A stretch of DNA of 64,000 bases. Source: Prevotella sp. GTDB lineage: Bacteria > Bacteroidota > Bacteroidia > Bacteroidales > Bacteroidaceae. Every line of letters starts with the position of its first letter. The stretch's first letter is position 1. Of the stretch, positions 18,266 to 25,879 are shown piece by piece. The notes beneath the pieces were generated by a model. The model made no database searches and was not told the origin of the DNA. It saw nothing but the letters and a program-made list of their open reading frames with translations. Both the position numbers and the translations under genes were made by a program. The stretch spans positions 1-64,000 of the forward strand of contig JAFWSS010000177.1 in the NCBI GenBank assembly GCA_017524385.1, read 5' to 3'.

Positions 18266-19945
18266 ATGCTTCAAATTCGCTGCAAGAACATCAACATCAC
18301 CAAGAGCTTCCTGGAAGGAACCTCGCTGCTCGATGTCTATCAGGCTTTCGCCGATGAAATCAACCTGCCTTATCCCGTTGTGGCCGCCAAGGTGAACAAC
18401 ACGGCTCAGGGATTGAAGTTCAGGCTCTTCCAAAACCGCGATGTCGAGTTCCTCGACGCCCGGGAGGGTGCAGGCTTCCTTGTTTATGTGCGCTCGCTCT
18501 GCTTCGTGCTCTACAAGGCGACAAGCGACCTCTTCCCTGGCAGCAAACTCTTCATCGAGCACTCTTTGTCAAGGGGTTATTATTGCAATTTCAAAAAACG
18601 GGGAAACGAAGCCCTCACCCAGGAGGACATCGAGCGCATCAGAAACAGGATGCAGGAAATCATCAACCTTGACATGCCTTTCCGAAGGACGGAGGCCACT
18701 ACCGAGGAAGCCATCAGGGTGTTCAAGGAGCGTGGTTTTTCCGACAAGGTGAAACTGTTGGAGACATCCGGCCAGATTTACAGCGACTATTACACTTTGG
18801 GTGACACTGTCGATTACTACTACGGGCCGTTGGTGCCTTCTGCAGGATATTTGAAGGTTTGGGGGCTGGAATTGTTGAACGACGGTATGCTTCTTCGCGT
18901 TCCCGACAGCCGAAACCCATTGAAATTAGGTGAGATGAGAGATATGCCTCGCACATTCGAGGTATTTGCGGAAAAGGTGCGTTGGGACATCATCATGAGG
19001 TTGTCGAATGCCGGCGATGTAAACAAGGCCATCCTCAAAGGTTATGCTTCCGAATTGATACAGGTGAGCGAGGCATTGCAGGAGAAGAAAATCGTTCAGA
19101 TAGCAGAGGAAATCGACCGGAAATTCCGTGTGGAAGAGAATCCTGTGCGTGTCGTTCTGATCACCGGTCCGTCGAGTTCGGGCAAGACCACGTTCACCAA
19201 GCGTCTCTCTGTGCAGTTGCTTGCTTGCGGACTAAGGCCGATATCGTTCTCCACCGACGACTATTTCGTCAATCGTGTCGACACCCCGCTGCTGCCCAAT
19301 GGGCAGTATGACTTCGACAACATCAAGGCCGTGGATTGTGCCTTGTTGGAAAACCACTTGGGGCGCTTGATTGCCGGGGAGCGCGTTGAGGTTCCGGAAT
19401 ACAATTTCGTCACTGGCAAGCGTGAGTACAACGGCAAGAAATTGAAACTGCAGAATGACAACGTGCTCATCATCGAGGGCATCCATGCACTCAACCCATT
19501 GCTCTTGGAAAACCTTCCCGGCATAGCCACTTACAAGGTGTTCGTGTCCGCCCTCACCAGCATCTCCCTTGACGACCATAACTGGATTCCGACGCGTGAC
19601 AACCGCTTGTTGCGTCGCATCATCCGTGACTACAACAAGGGAGCCTATTCCGCCCGGGAAACCATCAGCATGTGGCCCAACGTGTGCGAAGCAGAGGAGA
19701 AATGGATTCTGCCATTCCAGGAGACAGCCGACGTGATGTTCAATTCCGCGCTCAACATAGAGTTCGCTGTTCTTCGCAACAATGCCGAGGTCATCCTCTC
19801 CACCGTTCCCAAGAACTGTCCGGAATACACCGAGGCCCATCGCTTGCAGAAGTTCATCCACTATTTCCTCCCTGTCAGCGACAAGGAAATCCCACCCACC
19901 AGCATCATGCGTGAGTTTGTGGGTGGCTCAAGTTTCAAGTATTAA
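18266..19945 (+). CDS. TGS-domain uridine kinase-like protein (paralogue 1)
   Basis: A 559-residue cytoplasmic fusion. Residues 1-60 form a TGS-like domain, 70-200 resemble the second domain of threonyl-tRNA synthetase (ERIRNRMQEIINLDMPFRR), and 290-520 form a phosphoribulokinase/uridine kinase P-loop domain with GPSSSGKTTFTKR and a following STDDYF. It probably phosphorylates a nucleoside, but whether the substrate is uridine is not clear; the N-terminal half may bind RNA or act as a regulator. A second gene with the same layout lies at 27684-29345. Start ATG 18266 gives a complete TGS domain. Confidence 0.8.
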   Translation: MLQIRCKNINITKSFLEGTSLLDVYQAFADEINLPYPVVAAKVNNTAQGLKFRLFQNRDVEFLDAREGAGFLVYVRSLCFVLYKATSDLFPGSKLFIEHSLSRGYYCNFKKRGNEALTQEDIERIRNRMQEIINLDMPFRRTEATTEEAIRVFKERGFSDKVKLLETSGQIYSDYYTLGDTVDYYYGPLVPSAGYLKVWGLELLNDGMLLRVPDSRNPLKLGEMRDMPRTFEVFAEKVRWDIIMRLSNAGDVNKAILKGYASELIQVSEALQEKKIVQIAEEIDRKFRVEENPVRVVLITGPSSSGKTTFTKRLSVQLLACGLRPISFSTDDYFVNRVDTPLLPNGQYDFDNIKAVDCALLENHLGRLIAGERVEVPEYNFVTGKREYNGKKLKLQNDNVLIIEGIHALNPLLLENLPGIATYKVFVSALTSISLDDHNWIPTRDNRLLRRIIRDYNKGAYSARETISMWPNVCEAEEKWILPFQETADVMFNSALNIEFAVLRNNAEVILSTVPKNCPEYTEAHRLQKFIHYFLPVSDKEIPPTSIMREFVGGSSFKY

Positions 19946-19985
19946 CACTTGTCCTACTGTGCCAATTCTTTTTGGGTCGAATAAA

Positions 19986-20078
19986 ATGGGTTGGTTTGCC
20001 AAGCAATGGCAACGTGCACGAAGTATTGTCTATAACTTCGAGCGAAGCGATAACTTCTATGACTTCGTTAACTCCTAA
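19986..20078 (+). CDS. possible 30-residue small protein
   Basis: A short frame from ATG 19986 (begins MGWFAKQWQR, ends FYDFVNS) ends 1 bp before a perfect terminator hairpin. The peptide is aromatic and charged with no membrane segment. The DNA over 20019-20067 contains alternating CGAAG/CTTCG half-sites, which could instead be a protein-binding or recombination site. No promoter match is seen. It may just be the 3' untranslated region of the kinase gene. Confidence 0.25.
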   Translation: MGWFAKQWQRARSIVYNFERSDNFYDFVNS

Positions 20079-20079
20079 A

Positions 20080-20111
20080 AAATGGGCTGTGCATCATGGC
20101 ACAGCCCATTT
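20080..20111. terminator. bidirectional intrinsic terminator
   Basis: A perfect 13-bp inverted repeat AAATGGGCTGTGC (20080-20092) and its complement (20099-20111), with A and T runs outside the stem, between convergent genes. Confidence 0.85.
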
Positions 20112-20115
20112 TCAT

Positions 20116-20300
20116 AAGTAGGTGTTCAAAATTAGATAATAGTATTTTATGATCTATTTGGATGCAGATTTTGCTTTCAGACGAAGGAGCATAGCGGGCT
20201 ATGTGACTGAGGATGAGAGGAAAATATGCGCCAAAGAGACATAAAAGACTATCTGCACCTACAAAGTAGGATATATATAGATAATTTTGAATACCTACTT
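20116..20300. mobile_element. MITE-like element with 19-bp terminal inverted repeats
   Basis: The left end AAGTAGGTGTTCAAAATTA (20116-20134) and the complement of the right end (20300-20282) match at 18 of 19 bases. A second, inner inverted pair TGCAGAT (20163-20169) and ATCTGCA (20251-20257) lies symmetrically inside. The 185-bp element has no ORF and ends directly next to the stop codon of the helicase gene. Size, terminal inverted repeats and lack of coding potential fit a non-autonomous transposable element; a target duplication is not clear. Confidence 0.6.
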
Positions 20301-20301
20301 A

Positions 20302-22233
20302 TTATTTCTTTTTCTTCGGCTTGCGTCGTGCCCATCCTTCTTCGTTGAAGTCAGGCTCTTCGCCTCGTAGTATGATGTCGTGCCCTTGGAAGAACTGTCT
20401 CCAGTCATCCTGTCGCCCGCTTTCCATTCGTGCCGCGCCGCGAGTGCCTTTCTTCTGCTTGCGAGGTTCCTGATGGTTTTCTTCCCTGGTCGGTTTTCGT
20501 TTCGGTTTTTTCTCGAAGCGTGAAAAATCGTCGGTTCGCGGCCGCTCCTCCCTGGTGTCCCTTCCTTGCGAGGCACTCCTGCTGGTGCGGTTGCCTTTGC
20601 CGTGTCCTTTTTCGTCGGCATCGTTGCATCTCACTTCACGTCCTTTGTAAGTGGTGCCGTCGAGCGACTGCATCACCAGTTCAGCATCTTCTTCCGGCAC
20701 CTCGATGTAGGAGAACTTGCTCATCAGGTCGATGTGCCCCACCTCCTGACGTCCAGAAACATGCTTGTTGATGAACTGCATCACCTCTCCTGGATAGAAT
20801 CCATCGACCTTTCCGAGGTTGATGAAAAGCCTACGGTAGCCTTTCTCCGTCTTGCCGCGTCGGCCTTTTCCCTTCCCTTCGCCTTTCGAACGTTCGCTTT
20901 TGGCGCTGGGTTTCTCTATCACGGGTGCATCGGCATAGTAGGCCAGGAAGCGACCGAAGTTGCGCGAGACAATCTTCTTGATGAGGTCCTCCTTCTCCAT
21001 ATATTCGAAGTGGCGGTTGATTTCTTCCATGAAAGGTGCTATCTCCTCTTCGTTCACGTCGGTTTTCTCTATCTGGTCCATCACTCGGTAGAGTTGCTTT
21101 GTACAGATTTCCTGCGGCGTGGGTAGGTCTGCCTCGATGAATTTTTTACCGATTTCCTTCTCTATGTTCTTGATTTTCTTCTGCTCGCGAGTGTGTACGA
21201 TGGAGATGGACGTGCCTTTCTTGCCTGCGCGTCCTGTACGTCCGCTGCGGTGGGTGTAGTTCTCGATGTCCTCGGGCAGTCCGAAGTTGATGACATGTGT
21301 GAGGTCATCCACGTCGAGTCCACGTGCCGCCACGTCGGTGGCTACAAGTAGTTGTGTGAGGTGCTGCCTGAATTTCTGCATGGTGAGGTCACGCTGCTGT
21401 TGCGAGAGGTCTCCGTGCAGCGACTCAGCGTTGTAACCATCGCGGATGAGTTTGTCGGCGATTTCCTGTGTCTCGACCTTTGTGCGGCAGAAGATGATGG
21501 CGAAAATCTTGGGGTAGTAGTCCACGATGCGCTTGAGAGCGAGGTATTTGTCTTTTGCGTGCACCATATAGTAGATGTGGTTGACATGCTCAGCCCCCTC
21601 GTTGCGGCTTCCCACCACGATTTCCTTGTGGTCGTGGAGGTAATTCTTGGCGATGGCTTCAATCTCCTTGCTCATGGTTGCGGAGAAGAGGAGCGTGTTG
21701 CGGGTTTCCGGCACACCCTCGAGAATTTCGTCTATGCTTTCAGAGAAGCCCATGTTGAGCATTTCGTCAGCCTCGTCGAGGACGACATTGACGACATTGT
21801 CGAGTTTTGCCACGCCTCTGTTCATCAGGTCGATGAGGCGTCCCGGTGTTGCGACAATGATTTGCACACCTTTCTTGAGAGCGTTGATTTGGTTGACGAT
21901 GGACGTTCCACCATATACGGGCACGATGCGCACGCCCTCCATATACTTGGAGAAGTCTTTCAGGTCGTCGCTGATCTGAAGGCACAGTTCTCGTGTTGGT
22001 GAGAGTATGAGTGCCTGTGTGGTGTGGTCTTCTGGGTTGATTTTCTGCAGTAGTGGAATGCCGTATGCGGCAGTCTTTCCTGTTCCTGTCTGTGCCAGTG
22101 CTATGACATCGTTTCCGATGCCGAGGAGGTATGGGATGACCTCTTCCTGCACGGGCATTGGGTTTTCGAATCCCATTTCAGTGATGGCTCGGCGAATCTC
22201 TTCGGCGACACCAAGTTCTTCGAATGTTTTCAT
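20302..22233 (-). CDS. DEAD-box ATP-dependent RNA helicase, CsdA/DbpA type
   Basis: A 643-residue helicase: Q motif near the N-terminus, Walker A AQTGTGKT, DEAD box VLDEADEML, SAT motif LFSATMSKE, and helicase motif VI HRSGRTGRAG. After the core (about 1-370) come a helical linker, a DbpA-like RNA-binding domain (about 470-550, GEVMQFINKHV) and a basic, low-complexity tail. Such enzymes unwind short RNA helices in ribosome assembly and at low temperature. The 5' leader is long (over 150 bp) and has no obvious -7 element, as expected if it is regulated after transcription. Confidence 0.9.
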   Translation of the reverse strand: MKTFEELGVAEEIRRAITEMGFENPMPVQEEVIPYLLGIGNDVIALAQTGTGKTAAYGIPLLQKINPEDHTTQALILSPTRELCLQISDDLKDFSKYMEGVRIVPVYGGTSIVNQINALKKGVQIIVATPGRLIDLMNRGVAKLDNVVNVVLDEADEMLNMGFSESIDEILEGVPETRNTLLFSATMSKEIEAIAKNYLHDHKEIVVGSRNEGAEHVNHIYYMVHAKDKYLALKRIVDYYPKIFAIIFCRTKVETQEIADKLIRDGYNAESLHGDLSQQQRDLTMQKFRQHLTQLLVATDVAARGLDVDDLTHVINFGLPEDIENYTHRSGRTGRAGKKGTSISIVHTREQKKIKNIEKEIGKKFIEADLPTPQEICTKQLYRVMDQIEKTDVNEEEIAPFMEEINRHFEYMEKEDLIKKIVSRNFGRFLAYYADAPVIEKPSAKSERSKGEGKGKGRRGKTEKGYRRLFINLGKVDGFYPGEVMQFINKHVSGRQEVGHIDLMSKFSYIEVPEEDAELVMQSLDGTTYKGREVRCNDADEKGHGKGNRTSRSASQGRDTREERPRTDDFSRFEKKPKRKPTREENHQEPRKQKKGTRGAARMESGRQDDWRQFFQGHDIILRGEEPDFNEEGWARRKPKKKK

Positions 22234-22381
22234 TTAAATAATGACTTGGAATTTTTACACGAATTGTTATGAATTAATCAAAAAACCTCACAAATATCTG
22301 TAGGTGTCAATGATATGGAAAAATTGTATGTTGAGAAAAACACTCCCAACTCTATTATTGATTGTTTCTTGCTTGTGGAAA

Positions 22382-22414
22382 TTTTCGGGATGGACATCAC
22401 GTCCATCCCGAAAA
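22382..22414 (-). terminator. intrinsic terminator of the FKBP operon
   Basis: A perfect 14-bp stem TTTTCGGGATGGAC (22382-22395) and its complement (22401-22414) with a 5-base loop, 9 bp after the last FKBP stop codon on the minus strand. Confidence 0.85.
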
Positions 22415-22423
22415 CCGAATAAA

Positions 22424-23350
22424 TTATTTCTTGATGACCTTGATGAGTTCCACCTTGAAGATGAGGGTGGAGCAGGGTGGTATTTTTCCAGCCGCGCGCT
22501 CTCCGTATGCGAGGGTGTATGGGATGTATAGTTCCCAGATGCTTCCTTCAGGCATCATGGTGAGAGCTTCTGTCCATCCCTTGATGACTTGCGTGGGACG
22601 GAACTTCGTGGTTTGTGGGTTGCGTTCGTAGCTGCTGTCGAAGATGGTTCCGTCGATGAGTCTTCCCTCGTATTTCACCTCCACCTCGTCGTCTTTTGTG
22701 GCAATCTCGCCATGTCCTTCCTTCAGCACTTTGTATTGCAGTCCGGATGAGGTGGTTTTCACCCCCTCCTTGGTGGAATTGATAGTGAGGAATTCCATGC
22801 TTTTCTTGATATTAGCTTGATTGAGTTCCTCTTGTTTCTTTTCTTTTTCTTGCTTGATAGCCTCACGTTTCTTGATGACGTATTTCTGAGCGTTGTCACC
22901 GTTGAAGATGGTGGTGTCCTTTTGCAGTGATGCCAGGAATCCCCTGTAGAACAAGTCTCCGTTGATGCTGTCATTTTCAGTACTCATTTGCTGAATGGCT
23001 TGTGGGACCATCCTGTCCTCCAACATTTTTGCAATTTGTATGCCAGCAGAGAAGGCAGTGAGTTCCTTGTTGTTCTGTTCCTTGTCGAATGCAGCTTTGA
23101 AGCCCTCCAGGAATTTGTACATATATGCCGTGTCGACTCCCAATTGCTGTTGTAGGTAAGGTATGAGGCCGTTGGTGGCGTCCATGCCCATGGCATAACT
23201 GAGTGAGTCGGCGGTTGTGCTAAGGGTGACAGGTGCCTCAACCGTCGCTTTCTTTCCTTTCTCTTTCTTTTCTTTCTTGCCACCGGTTCCTTGGCAGAAA
23301 GAGGCACTCGCCACAAGGACGAGTGCCAATATGATGATACCCCTTTTCAT
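22424..23350 (-). CDS. exported FKBP-type peptidyl-prolyl isomerase (tandem copy 3)
   Basis: A 308-residue protein with a signal peptide (MKRGIIILALVLVASASFC), a lysine-rich linker, an FKBP N-terminal dimerization domain (about 45-190) and a C-terminal FKBP domain (about 205-308). The active-site region DGTIFDSSYER and the VIKGWTEAL segment are intact. It should catalyse proline isomerization and act as a folding helper in the periplasm. It is the last of three FKBP genes, 7 bp after the previous one. The cysteine at the end of the hydrophobic stretch is not in a clean lipobox. Confidence 0.88.
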   Translation of the reverse strand: MKRGIIILALVLVASASFCQGTGGKKEKKEKGKKATVEAPVTLSTTADSLSYAMGMDATNGLIPYLQQQLGVDTAYMYKFLEGFKAAFDKEQNNKELTAFSAGIQIAKMLEDRMVPQAIQQMSTENDSINGDLFYRGFLASLQKDTTIFNGDNAQKYVIKKREAIKQEKEKKQEELNQANIKKSMEFLTINSTKEGVKTTSSGLQYKVLKEGHGEIATKDDEVEVKYEGRLIDGTIFDSSYERNPQTTKFRPTQVIKGWTEALTMMPEGSIWELYIPYTLAYGERAAGKIPPCSTLIFKVELIKVIKK

Positions 23351-23357
23351 ACAGGTC

Positions 23358-24275
23358 TTATTTTGCCGGTGCTATCTGAACAGGCATGGGTGCTCCATTT
23401 TTAGGTGCGTCGTTTTTCAAGATTTCGAGCAGTTCGATTTTGAAAATAAGGGTGGAGTAAGGTTTGATTTGTCCTGCCTCACGCTCGCCGTATCCTTGGT
23501 CGGCGGGGATATAAACTTCCCATGTGGAGCCGACAGGCATGTGTTTCAGAGCCTCGCTGAATCCAGGAACCAACTGGTAGATGAGCATTTCTGCGGGTTG
23601 TTTCCTTTCGTAGGTACTGTCGAAAATAGTGCCGTCGATGAGTTTGCCCTCATAGTTGATTTTCACTTTACTTGCCGTAGAGTCATTGGGCACGGGTCCG
23701 TTGCCTTCCTTGATAACCTTGTATAGCACGCCGTTGGCCAGCTTTTTCACGTTAGGATCCTTGGCTTTTTCATTGAGGAATTTGATACCTTCTTCCTTTT
23801 CCTTCTTGTATTTCTTGTCCATAGCTTTTTTGTGGATGCTATTTACCATTTCTTCAAGTTTTCCTTGAATTTCCTCGGGCTTGAATACAGAGGTGTCTTT
23901 TTTCACGCCAGCTGTGAGTCCGGCCATGAATTTGGGGACAGAGATTTTCTGGTCACCCGCATCTTCACCGAAGATATTTTTGTTAAGCCCCTCTGTCATC
24001 TGCATGCCTTGCATCAGTCCAAAGTAGTAAGCTTGCTTTTTCTTGTTTCCTACATTTTTAGCTCCTTCTTTAAAGCCTTTCATGAAGTCGGCAATGTTGG
24101 TGGAGTCCATACCCTGTTGTTCAAGGAACATTTGGAGTTGTCCGCCATTGAGCAGTCCGATGGCATAGCTGATGGTGTCTACGTCGGTATTGAGGTTGGC
24201 TTTGCCTGATTTATTACAAGAGAAGGTGGTAGCCAACACGATTGCCAAAACGGCAAATAATGTAATTTTTCTCAT
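23358..24275 (-). CDS. FKBP-type peptidyl-prolyl isomerase lipoprotein (tandem copy 2)
   Basis: A 305-residue protein with a signal peptide and a Cys at residue 20 (ATTFSCNKS) that fits a lipoprotein. An FKBP N-terminal domain (about 30-180) is followed by an FKBP catalytic domain (about 190-285; DGTIFDSTYER, then GFSEALKHMPVGS) and a short Pro/Ala-rich tail. It is probably anchored in the outer membrane facing the periplasm, as a foldase. It sits between two other FKBP genes in one operon. Confidence 0.88.
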   Translation of the reverse strand: MRKITLFAVLAIVLATTFSCNKSGKANLNTDVDTISYAIGLLNGGQLQMFLEQQGMDSTNIADFMKGFKEGAKNVGNKKKQAYYFGLMQGMQMTEGLNKNIFGEDAGDQKISVPKFMAGLTAGVKKDTSVFKPEEIQGKLEEMVNSIHKKAMDKKYKKEKEEGIKFLNEKAKDPNVKKLANGVLYKVIKEGNGPVPNDSTASKVKINYEGKLIDGTIFDSTYERKQPAEMLIYQLVPGFSEALKHMPVGSTWEVYIPADQGYGEREAGQIKPYSTLIFKIELLEILKNDAPKNGAPMPVQIAPAK

Positions 24276-24305
24276 TTTCTTATTTTTTTTGTTGTTATGA
24301 TGTTT

Positions 24306-24911
24306 TTATTTTACTTCAATGAGTTCCACATCAAAGATGAGTGTGGAGTAGGGTGGTATGAGCGTTCCCGCCCCTCCTTCGCCGTAAGCGAGTCGGTATG
24401 GTATGAAGAAGCGATATTTTGCCCCTTCTTGCATGAGCTGTAGTCCTTCTGTCCATCCTGTGATGACCCCGTCGAGTGGGAACTTGGTGGGTTCGCCTCT
24501 TTGGTAACTGCTGTCGAAGACTGTTCCGTCGATGAGGAATCCTTCGTAGTGGCACACCACTTGGTCTGTGGCTTTGGGTTTCTTGCCATTTCCTTCTTGA
24601 AGCACCTTGTATTGCAATCCGCTGGGAAGGGTGATCACCCCTTCGTTGTTGGCATTCTCCTTGAGGAATTTTTCGCCAGCCTCACGTGCGATTTTTCCTT
24701 TTGCTGCCTTGTCGGCATTCAACTTTTGTTCTTTTTCCTTGAAATACTCTTCCACGATGCGTTGTGCATCCTTGTTGGCGACTTTGGGTTGGTTTCCAGC
24801 CAGGACATCCTTGATGGCTTCAGCGAAGTCGTCGATGTTCAGGTCTGCAGCACCCATATGCATCAGTTGGTGCCCGATACCCAGCCCCAAAGCGTAACTA
24901 ACTTTGTCCAT
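24306..24911 (-). CDS. FKBP-type peptidyl-prolyl isomerase, no signal peptide (tandem copy 1)
   Basis: A 201-residue protein starting MDKVSYALGLG. The start at 24911 was chosen because the promoter -7 box lies at 24958-24951, so a longer frame opening at 24953 would begin upstream of transcription. Without a signal peptide it should be cytoplasmic. It has the FKBP N-terminal domain and a catalytic domain with DGTVFDSSYQR, then GVITGWTEGLQLM. It is the first gene of the three-FKBP operon and the shortest. Confidence 0.88.
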   Translation of the reverse strand: MDKVSYALGLGIGHQLMHMGAADLNIDDFAEAIKDVLAGNQPKVANKDAQRIVEEYFKEKEQKLNADKAAKGKIAREAGEKFLKENANNEGVITLPSGLQYKVLQEGNGKKPKATDQVVCHYEGFLIDGTVFDSSYQRGEPTKFPLDGVITGWTEGLQLMQEGAKYRFFIPYRLAYGEGGAGTLIPPYSTLIFDVELIEVK

Positions 24912-24950
24912 AAATCGTTGTAAAATTAAAATGCATTTTAAAAAGTTCGG

Positions 24951-24958
24951 CAAAGTTA
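24951..24958 (-). promoter_or_regulatory. -7 element of the FKBP operon
   Basis: TAACTTTG on the minus strand, 40 bp before the start codon. It lies back to back with the sirtuin promoter. Confidence 0.65.
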
Positions 24959-24980
24959 CTATTTTTTCTTCGAAAGGGAA

Positions 24981-25010
24981 TTGTGATTTGCAGAAAAAGT
25001 GTTATTTTTG
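24981..25010 (+). promoter_or_regulatory. promoter of the sirtuin gene
   Basis: TTG (24981-24983), a 19-bp spacer and TATTTTTG (25003-25010). It rules out the longer in-frame start at 24904. Confidence 0.6.
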
Positions 25011-25050
25011 TACATTATTAATAAAACATACGACAATAAACCTGTTTTTT

Positions 25051-25749
25051 ATGAAAAAAATCGTTGTTCTTACAGGGGCAGGCATGTCGGTGGAGAGTGG
25101 TTTGAAAACTTTTCGCGATGCCGACGGCTTATGGGAGAATTACCCTGTTCAGCAAGTAGCCACCCACGAAGGCTGGTTGCGCGATCCAGACTTGGTGACG
25201 GAGTTTTACAATATGCTGCGCCGCAAGTGTCTCGACGCCAAACCCAACGAGGGTCATCGTTTGGTGGCGGAATTGGAGAAATACTATGATGTCACCGTGG
25301 TGACACAAAATGTGGACAACCTGCATGAGGCAGCCGGTAGTACGAAGGTCATACACCTCCATGGAGAGTTGATGAAGGTGTGTTCCAGCATCGACCCTTA
25401 CGACCCCCGTTACATCAAGACCCTCACTCGTGAGAATCCCGAGGTGGTTCCTGGCACCAAGGCAGGTGATGGTTCCCTGCTCCGTCCTCACATCGTCTTT
25501 TTCCAGGAAGCCGTCCCGATGATCGAGGTGGCCGCTCGTGCATGTTCCACTGCCGACATCTTCATCATCATCGGCACGTCGCTGGTGGTGTATCCCGCCG
25601 CCGGCCTGGTGCATTACGTGCCACCACAGGCTCCCATCTATCTCATAGACCCAGGTGATGTGAGGGTGCAGCAGACAGATGGTTTCCAGCATTTGAAGAT
25701 GGGTGCTTCGGAAGGCATGAGGATACTCTTCGAGAAGTTGAAGGGATAG
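25051..25749 (+). CDS. cobB: Sir2-family NAD-dependent protein deacylase
   Basis: A 232-residue sirtuin. The NAD-binding motifs are present: VVLTGAGMSVESGLKTFRDA, TQNVDNLHEAAG and the catalytic His in VIHLHGEL. It should remove acyl groups from lysines using NAD in the cytoplasm. The four-cysteine zinc module that normally follows the catalytic His is absent; only single scattered cysteines remain. The FYNMLRRK helix keeps the Tyr of the YxxR acyl-pocket motif of CobB but has Leu where Arg is expected, or a one-residue shift. The start at 25051 agrees with the promoter at 24981-25010. Confidence 0.88.
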   Translation: MKKIVVLTGAGMSVESGLKTFRDADGLWENYPVQQVATHEGWLRDPDLVTEFYNMLRRKCLDAKPNEGHRLVAELEKYYDVTVVTQNVDNLHEAAGSTKVIHLHGELMKVCSSIDPYDPRYIKTLTRENPEVVPGTKAGDGSLLRPHIVFFQEAVPMIEVAARACSTADIFIIIGTSLVVYPAAGLVHYVPPQAPIYLIDPGDVRVQQTDGFQHLKMGASEGMRILFEKLKG

Positions 25750-25798
25750 GGTGGCAAAAATCGCCTCGACATAATTAATAGAACCCACCTTAAGTCAA

Positions 25799-25835
25799 AC
25801 GCGAGAGAGATGTGATTTTCCTGTCTCTCTCGCGT
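25799..25835. terminator. bidirectional intrinsic terminator
   Basis: A perfect 12-bp stem ACGCGAGAGAGA (25799-25810) and its complement (25824-25835) between the convergent sirtuin and Na/Pi cotransporter genes. Confidence 0.75.
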
Positions 25836-25879
25836 ATGCCATGGTTTCCAAAGCTCCCATCACCCAAGGGTGTGAGTAG

